Below, one piece after another: positions 32,687-37,320 of a stretch of 37,320 nt of DNA. The stretch lies in the NCBI GenBank assembly GCA_947380375.1, contig CANCQX010000012.1, positions 1-37,320 of the forward strand. Direction: 5' to 3'. The position numbers and the translations under genes are program-made. A model generated the notes under the pieces. That model was given only the letters and a program-made list of their open reading frames with translations. It searched no databases and was not told the origin of the DNA. How positions within the stretch are numbered: position 1 is the first letter of the stretch; every line of letters begins with the position of its first letter. The DNA comes from Flavobacteriales bacterium. GTDB taxonomy: Bacteria > Bacteroidota > Bacteroidia > Flavobacteriales_D > Crocinitomicaceae.

Positions 32687-33330
32687 AATTGTTTATTTAT
32701 TTCTGTAAATACTTCATTTTTATAATTCATCCAAACTGCTTTTCCTTTTTTAGGTTGAAAAACAATAAATTTCCAATTTTCTCCGAAAAGTTGATTTTTC
32801 AAAACCGAAACCCAATTTAAATAATCTATTTTTTTATCGGAATCTATAACAATTAGATGTTTCTCATTTACTAAAACTAATATTCCTCGCTTATAAATTT
32901 TTATTTTTTCGCCAATTTTTATTGACCTACAATTTTCTCCAAAACAATCAATCCAATTGTAAAATGCATTTTCTGTTTTTAGAGAGTCGGTAAATTCCCA
33001 ATCAATAAAATTAATAGAATCAGTTTTTTCCTTCCAATAAAATTTAGTTATTGATTTTGCTCCAAAACGATCTGGAAAAGAAATAATATCTAATTTTTGA
33101 ACTTTTAAATTACTACTATTTAAAGAATCTAAAATTCCTTTAAAACGAATATCAAGCGTATCTGTAAAACTAATTTCTTTCTTTTTTTTCTTTTCAACCT
33201 CTATAGCACCTTCTTTATAACGTTCTGAACTTGAAGTAATTTCACTTAAATCTACTACTTCATCTTTCTTGTTACTTGAACAAGAGTAAAAAAGTACTAG
33301 TATTACTAAAAACTTAAAAAAGATTCTCAT
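32683..33330 (-). CDS. Lipoprotein of unknown function
   Basis: This 215-aa protein has a lipoprotein signal with FYSC and lipidated Cys17, followed by SSNKKDEVVDLSEI, a short charged linker with KKKKK at about 47-52, and a globular domain with strands such as ITKFYWKEKTDSINFIDWEF, LVLVNEKHLIVIDSDKK and WKFIVFQPKKGKAVW. A Cys pair (FGENCRS and the lipid Cys) is present. The minus strand carries TAACTTTG (33354-33347) 16 nt before the ATG. It is the first gene of a two-gene unit with the 110-aa protein. No family is recognised. Confidence 0.78.
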   Translation of the reverse strand: MRIFFKFLVILVLFYSCSSNKKDEVVDLSEITSSSERYKEGAIEVEKKKKKEISFTDTLDIRFKGILDSLNSSNLKVQKLDIISFPDRFGAKSITKFYWKEKTDSINFIDWEFTDSLKTENAFYNWIDCFGENCRSIKIGEKIKIYKRGILVLVNEKHLIVIDSDKKIDYLNWVSVLKNQLFGENWKFIVFQPKKGKAVWMNYKNEVFTEINKQL

Positions 33331-33346
33331 TTTGAAATTATTATAC

Positions 33347-33354
33347 CAAAGTTA
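33347..33354 (-). promoter_or_regulatory. Putative -7 box of the lipoprotein/hypothetical unit
   Basis: The minus strand reads TAACTTTG, 16 nt before the ATG at 33330. Confidence 0.45.
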
Positions 33355-33380
33355 ACTGAAAGTATCGAATTGAAAAATAA

Positions 33381-34895
33381 TTATAATTTATAAATACTTA
33401 AATCTCTATTTTTAAAAAGTTTTCGACCTAAATCATCCAATATTTTCTGACTTTTGGAATCATTAACCAAAATAAAATAATCGGCTCCTTGTGATTTAAA
33501 AAAATTTATCTTCTCTTTCGTAATTTCATCAGCATTGTTAATTGGCCATCCTTTTCTCTTGATAAAATACAACCCACCATTCACACTTAAATCTGGTCCT
33601 ATCAATACTTTTGAATCTTTTGGAATTTTAACATCATCTATAAATTGCTTATTTTTCAAAATTTGAAAACCAATTTTTGAATTTAAATCATTCCCTTTGT
33701 AATACCTTTCTTCTAACTTTATTCTTGAATAATTTAAACCTGACGCAATAATTACTAAAAAAACAAATTTCAAGATGTTTTGACCCAAATTATTTGGAAA
33801 TAATTGTTTCCAAATTTGAAAAAATGAAAGTAAAATAAAAATTATAAAAGGGAAGAATAACAAATAATAATAATCATGAAATCTAAATTGCTGAAAGAAT
33901 AAAAGAAAATAAGATATAGTACCAAAGGCCGAAAACAAAAGTGCTAATTTCAAATTTATCGGTATTTTTTTAAAAAAAATACCGATAAAAATCAAACCTA
34001 GTAATAAAGCATGAAAAGAAGTTTCAGCCAAGTATTTTTTATACCATTCACTTAAAATATCATTCCAATATATTGAACGTTCTTGTATCGTCAAATCCCA
34101 AATAGGTAAAATTGATGTTGTGAAATAAGTTGATTGATTTTTTATATTGTAGAAAAACACAAATACATTCCATACCATTACAACTAAAAAAGAAATTCCA
34201 AAATAATAGAATTGCTTTAAAATAATTTTTCTACTGTTTGTATCTTGCTTTTTGACTAATAAAAATTCAATTAAAGACATACCTAAAAAAGCGAATGGAT
34301 TTATTAAATAGGTTACTTTTAAAAGTGAACTTATTAAGAAAAAAAATATTGAAAAAATTAAAGGTCTAGTTACTTTATTTTCTTTGAATTTAAAACCAAA
34401 GTACCAACCCGACAATGCAAAACCTAGAGCAGCAATATCGGGTAAAAAATTGAAAGAATAATAAACCAAAGAAGTTGACGCCAAAATAAAAAAAGGCACT
34501 AAATAAGAATACATATAATCTTTTAGAACTAAATAAGAAAGTTTGTAAACATGAAACAATCCTATAAAAAATATTAACAAATGAATCAGTTTTAATATAA
34601 ATTCTTTTTCTCCAAAAATTATATATAAGACTGATGCTAGGTAATATAAAATAGGAAATTCACAGACTCCATTACCATTAATACTTGCTAAATTATATAG
34701 TGAGGGTGTGAAAAAATGAAAACCATTGTTGTAATAATTACTTACAAAGGATAAACTGTCAGTTTGTCTAATAAAATGAACTCCTTGAGGGTGTAAAAAA
34801 AAATAATTTTGAAAATTAAAAAAATAAAACAAAGCTATTAGCAAGCAAATAAAACCAACATCATATGATTTACTTTTAGATAACAATCCTTTCAT
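33381..34895 (-). CDS. GT39/ArnT-like multi-pass membrane glycosyltransferase
   Basis: This 504-aa polytopic membrane protein (about 11-12 hydrophobic segments from residue 14 to 390) has a C-terminal periplasmic-looking domain of about 100 residues (LEERYYKGNDLNSKIG onward, ending LFKNRDLSIYKL). The N-terminal loop with FIRQTDSLSFVSNYY and the SLVYYSFNFLPDIAALGFALSGWYFG segment match the dolichyl-phosphate-mannose-mannosyltransferase (PMT/GT39) or ArnT fold, which uses lipid-linked sugars. In most such enzymes an acidic residue in the first loop is catalytic (here Asp46 of RQTDS is a candidate). Sugar and acceptor unknown. A box TAATTTTG lies 24 nt upstream. Confidence 0.8.
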   Translation of the reverse strand: MKGLLSKSKSYDVGFICLLIALFYFFNFQNYFFLHPQGVHFIRQTDSLSFVSNYYNNGFHFFTPSLYNLASINGNGVCEFPILYYLASVLYIIFGEKEFILKLIHLLIFFIGLFHVYKLSYLVLKDYMYSYLVPFFILASTSLVYYSFNFLPDIAALGFALSGWYFGFKFKENKVTRPLIFSIFFFLISSLLKVTYLINPFAFLGMSLIEFLLVKKQDTNSRKIILKQFYYFGISFLVVMVWNVFVFFYNIKNQSTYFTTSILPIWDLTIQERSIYWNDILSEWYKKYLAETSFHALLLGLIFIGIFFKKIPINLKLALLFSAFGTISYFLLFFQQFRFHDYYYLLFFPFIIFILLSFFQIWKQLFPNNLGQNILKFVFLVIIASGLNYSRIKLEERYYKGNDLNSKIGFQILKNKQFIDDVKIPKDSKVLIGPDLSVNGGLYFIKRKGWPINNADEITKEKINFFKSQGADYFILVNDSKSQKILDDLGRKLFKNRDLSIYKL

Positions 34896-34919
34896 TTTTC
34901 TTTTAAATCAATTCTTTAA

Positions 34920-34927
34920 CAAAATTA
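34920..34927 (-). promoter_or_regulatory. Putative -7 box of the GT39-like gene
   Basis: The minus strand reads TAATTTTG, 24 nt before the ATG at 34895. The -33 distance to the nearest TTG is too short, so support is moderate. Confidence 0.4.
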
Positions 34928-34965
34928 AAATATTAATCGAACAAAGGTTATTAAATCAGTATTTG

Positions 34966-34973
34966 TACTTTTG
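34966..34973 (+). promoter_or_regulatory. Putative -7 box of ispH
   Basis: TACTTTTG lies 32 nt before the ATG at 35006. No TTG stands at the correct -33 spacing. Confidence 0.45.
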
Positions 34974-35005
34974 TATTAAGAGTAAATTTTTAATTCCATC
35001 AAGCA

Positions 35006-36214
35006 ATGAAACAATTTGAAATTCCCGAATTTTATCGATCTCCAATCATTAGTAAAGTAAAAGCAAAACGTAAATTGGAAGACCCTAGAAAAAAGGATTT
35101 CTCTCCTACTCTTTTGGATTTCGGGAAAATTAGATTCTTAATAGCTCGTCATTTTGGATTTTGTTATGGTGTTGAAAATGCAATTGAAATTTCATACAAA
35201 GCAATTCAAGAAAACCCTGATAAAAGGATTTTTTTATTAAGTCAAATGATACATAATCCAGATGTAAATTCCGATCTATTAAGTTACGGAATCCAATTTA
35301 TTCAAGACACTAGCGGAAAACAATTAATTCCTTGGGAAGAAATAAAATCGGATGATGTTGTAATTATTCCTGCTTTTGGAACAACGATTGAAATTGAAAA
35401 AATACTTTCAGAAATTGGAGTAAATGTTGCTAAATACAATACAACTTGTCCTTTTGTTGAAAAAGTATGGAACCGTTCTGAAACTTTAGGCACAAAAGAT
35501 CACACAATTATCATTCACGGAAAACATAGTCACGAAGAAACGAGAGCTACATTTTCTCACAGCGTTAAAAATGCTCCTACTTTGGTTATTAAAGATTTAA
35601 AAGAAGCTACTTTACTTGCTGATGTTATCACCGGAAAATTATCCTCTGATGATTTTTATACAATTTTCGACGGAAAATATTCCCCGAATTTTAATCCTGA
35701 AATAGATTTAATTAAGATTGGAGTTATCAATCAAACAACTATGTTAGCAACTGAAACGCAAGAAATTACTGATTTTTTACGTCAAACGATGCTTGATAAA
35801 TACGGTGAAGAAACAATCAAAGAACACATCGCCGACACAAGAGATACATTGTGTTATGCAACAAATGATAATCAATCTGCAACCTTAGGTTTATTAAAAG
35901 AAGAAGCTGATATTGCAATTGTCATAGGTGGGAATAATAGCTCAAATACAACCCATTTAGTGGAATTATTAGAACCGAAATTCAAAACATTTTTTATTCA
36001 ATCAGCTGATAGTATTCATTCAAAAAACTCAATTTCATCTTTTGATATTCACGAAAAAAAAATCATTGAATTTGATTCTTTTTTAGATGATTCAGACAAT
36101 CCTAAAACAATTATAATCACTTCTGGAGCTTCTTGTCCGGATTCAATTGTGGAAGGAGTTATTCTTAAAATATTAGCGTTTGAAGGTATTGAAAAAGAAA
36201 TGAATATAAATTAA
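35006..36214 (+). CDS. ispH: 4-hydroxy-3-methylbut-2-enyl diphosphate reductase
   Basis: This is the last enzyme of the MEP isoprenoid route, a 4Fe-4S reductase that gives IPP and DMAPP. The three cluster cysteines are visible: Cys53 (GFCYGV), Cys148 (NTTCPFV) and Cys283 (DTLCYAT). Substrate residues are His83 (MIHNP), His174 or His176 (GKHSHEE), and NQTTM, GGNNSSN and SGASCPDS. At 402 aa it is about 90 residues longer than E. coli IspH because of an N-terminal extension of about 40 residues and inserted loops, as is usual in Bacteroidota. Its stop is followed by the palindromic array at 36223-36285. Confidence 0.95.
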   Translation: MKQFEIPEFYRSPIISKVKAKRKLEDPRKKDFSPTLLDFGKIRFLIARHFGFCYGVENAIEISYKAIQENPDKRIFLLSQMIHNPDVNSDLLSYGIQFIQDTSGKQLIPWEEIKSDDVVIIPAFGTTIEIEKILSEIGVNVAKYNTTCPFVEKVWNRSETLGTKDHTIIIHGKHSHEETRATFSHSVKNAPTLVIKDLKEATLLADVITGKLSSDDFYTIFDGKYSPNFNPEIDLIKIGVINQTTMLATETQEITDFLRQTMLDKYGEETIKEHIADTRDTLCYATNDNQSATLGLLKEEADIAIVIGGNNSSNTTHLVELLEPKFKTFFIQSADSIHSKNSISSFDIHEKKIIEFDSFLDDSDNPKTIIITSGASCPDSIVEGVILKILAFEGIEKEMNIN

Positions 36215-36222
36215 AAAATTAC

Positions 36223-36285
36223 AAATTACAAATTACAAATTACAGATTACATAATTTTCAATCTGTAATTTGTAATTTGTAATTT
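36223..36285. repeat. Perfect 26-bp inverted repeat built from 7-nt ACAAATT units
   Basis: Arms at 36223-36248 and 36260-36285 are exact reverse complements with an 11-nt loop. Each arm is made of tandem 7-nt units (AAATTAC on the left, GTAATTT on the right). It can fold as a long A+T-only hairpin ending the ispH transcript, but there is no pure T-run. Its right arm supplies the TTG used as the -33 element of the pyrR promoter. Confidence 0.85.
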
Positions 36286-36298
36286 CCTATTATCTTTG
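36270..36298 (+). promoter_or_regulatory. Promoter of pyrR-pyrB, almost leaderless
   Basis: TTG at 36270-36272 and TATCTTTG at 36291-36298 are separated by 18 nt. The -7 box ends 5 nt before the ATG at 36304. The TTG is inside the right arm of the inverted repeat. There is no room for an RNA attenuator between promoter and pyrR. Confidence 0.65.
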
Positions 36299-36303
36299 TC
36301 TCG

Positions 36304-36852
36304 ATGGAAAAGCAAATCATTCTTAATACAAGACATTTTGAACTGACCCTAAATCGTCTTTGCTATGAACTCATCGAATCTCACAACGATTTTTCTAATA
36401 CTGTTTTAATTGGACTTCAACCTCGAGGAATCAATGTTGTTGCTCGTTTAAAATCACAATTAGAATCAATTCTTCAAAAAGAAATAGTTTGTGGAAATCT
36501 AGACATTACATTTTACAGAGACGATTTTAGAAGAAGAGAAAAACCAATTATTCCTAGTGCTACAAATATTGATTTTGTAATTGAAAACAAAAAAGTAGTC
36601 TTAGTGGACGACGTTTTATATACAGGTCGTACAATCCGTTCTGGATTAGACGCACTTTTAGCTTATGGAAGGCCTCAAAAAGTTGAACTTCTAACACTTA
36701 TAGATAGAAGATTTAGAAGAGATTTACCTATTCAAGCTGATTATATAGGAAAAGCAGTTGACACTTTAATTTCAGAGCGTGTTTCTGTTGAATGGAAAGA
36801 AATCGAAGGAGAGGATAAAATAGTATTGTATACACCGGAAAATAATGGATAA
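36304..36852 (+). CDS. pyrR: PyrR phosphoribosyltransferase (pyrimidine regulator/UPRTase)
   Basis: This 182-aa type I phosphoribosyltransferase has the PRPP loop VLVDDVLYTGRT (99-110), an N-terminal LIGLQPRGINVVARL, and ITFYRDDFRRRE (68-79), which is the PyrR signature. PyrR has uracil phosphoribosyltransferase activity and, in Firmicutes, binds pyr mRNA to cause attenuation. Here no leader of useful length exists before pyrR, so an RNA-binding role, if any, must act elsewhere. Its last 8 bases overlap the pyrB start, so the two are coupled. Confidence 0.93.
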   Translation: MEKQIILNTRHFELTLNRLCYELIESHNDFSNTVLIGLQPRGINVVARLKSQLESILQKEIVCGNLDITFYRDDFRRREKPIIPSATNIDFVIENKKVVLVDDVLYTGRTIRSGLDALLAYGRPQKVELLTLIDRRFRRDLPIQADYIGKAVDTLISERVSVEWKEIEGEDKIVLYTPENNG

Positions 36853-37320
36853 TTTAAGCGTAGAACATCTTACCGGCATTAAAGACTTAACACGTCAAGA
36901 TATTGAATTAATTTTCAAAACGGCAGATAGTTTCAAAGAAGTAATCAATAGACCAATCAAGAAAGTTCCTTCTTTGAGAGATATTACGATTGCCAATCTA
37001 TTTTTCGAAAATTCTACGAGAACGCGTTTATCTTTTGAACTAGCAGAAAAAAGACTTTCAGCTGACGTGATAAACTTCAGTGCATCAAGCAGTTCTGTCA
37101 AAAAAGGAGAAACATTAATCGACACTGTCAATAATATTTTAGCAATGAAAGTGGATATGGTTGTTATGAGACATCCAAATCCAGGAGCTGCTAAATTTTT
37201 ATCCGAACGAATTGGGGCTAAAGTTGTTAATGCTGGTGACGGAACACACGAACATCCTACACAAGCACTTTTAGATGCTTATTCTATTCGAGAACGACTT
37301 GGCTCTGTAGAAGGAAAAAA
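36845..37320 (+). CDS. pyrB: Aspartate carbamoyltransferase catalytic chain (5' part)
   Basis: The frame opens at ATG 36845, overlapping the pyrR stop by 8 bp, and stays open to the window edge (158 codons). It carries FFENSTRTRLSFE (carbamoyl-phosphate site, STRT at residues 57-60), SSSSVKKGETL, MRHPNPGAAKF and NAGDGTHEHPTQALLDAYS, all typical of PyrB, which makes carbamoyl aspartate in pyrimidine synthesis. The C-terminal half lies beyond the window. A pyrR-pyrB order with overlap points to shared expression. Confidence 0.95.
   Translation, partial: MDNLSVEHLTGIKDLTRQDIELIFKTADSFKEVINRPIKKVPSLRDITIANLFFENSTRTRLSFELAEKRLSADVINFSASSSSVKKGETLIDTVNNILAMKVDMVVMRHPNPGAAKFLSERIGAKVVNAGDGTHEHPTQALLDAYSIRERLGSVEGK

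Noticed and set aside
36218-36285. Short CRISPR-like repeat array
   Set aside because: The 7-nt units are contiguous and have no spacers; the structure is one inverted repeat.
36299-36303. PyrR-binding attenuator upstream of pyrR
   Set aside because: Only five bases lie between the -7 box and the start codon, too short for any leader RNA.

Overview
The window looks like housekeeping chromosome from a low-GC member of the Bacteroidota, most likely Flavobacteriales. The pointers are A+T-rich intergenic DNA, TAnnTTTG/TTG promoters in place of E. coli-type boxes, few Shine-Dalgarno sequences, short lipoproteins ending their signal in SCKK, and marker families such as GWxTD, ElbB, a long (402 aa) IspH and a MORN/YwqK-type exported protein. 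No phage, insertion sequence, CRISPR array, secretion cluster or obvious defence island was seen.

Layout: 1-1.1 kb, a small Cys-rich lipoprotein and a membrane-anchored thioredoxin-like protein. 1.2-4.9 kb, pckA and elbB on the minus strand and two lipoproteins. 5.0-8.8 kb, rimO, xerD, aroQ and a GT2 glycosyltransferase, with xerD/aroQ almost back to back. 8.9-13.5 kb, a GWxTD protein, tRNA-Ser(UGA), glyA, then a DinB-NlpC/P60 operon. 13.7-16.3 kb, a small membrane protein, lpxB and a SpoIID-domain protein. 16.4-22.9 kb, dnaA facing left, then rightward a thioesterase/arginase-family/membrane-patatin operon, a PduO-type adenosyltransferase and a DUF2795 protein. 23.0-34.9 kb, mostly leftward genes: hldD, deoxynucleoside kinase, a GH3 ligase with an exported partner, a newly read 32-codon membrane peptide gene, a MORN protein, a thioesterase overlapping a WbpM/FlaA1-type dehydratase, a NodB-like protein, a CYTH enzyme (rightward), a hypothetical, a lipoprotein and a GT39-like membrane protein. 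35.0-37.3 kb, ispH, pyrR and the start of pyrB, which runs off the window.

How they fit together: the genes cover central metabolism (pckA, glyA, aroQ, ispH, pyrR/pyrB, dNK), replication and chromosome resolution (dnaA, xerD), ribosome modification (rimO), and envelope or glycan building (lpxB, hldD, WbpM-like dehydratase, GT2, GT39-like, NodB-like). Most are in one- to three-gene units with their own promoter-like boxes.

The signals least explained by ordinary annotation are: a 32-codon single-pass membrane peptide gene with its own promoter box and terminator; several genes whose promoter -7 box ends only 4-5 nt before the start codon, which would make their mRNAs leaderless; three unrelated large intergenic palindromes, one filling a convergent gap exactly stop to stop and one carrying part of the pyrR promoter; an 18-bp palindrome upstream of dnaA; and a multi-pass membrane patatin-like lipase in an operon with an arginase-family enzyme. 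I did not find a convincing wholly new multi-gene system.
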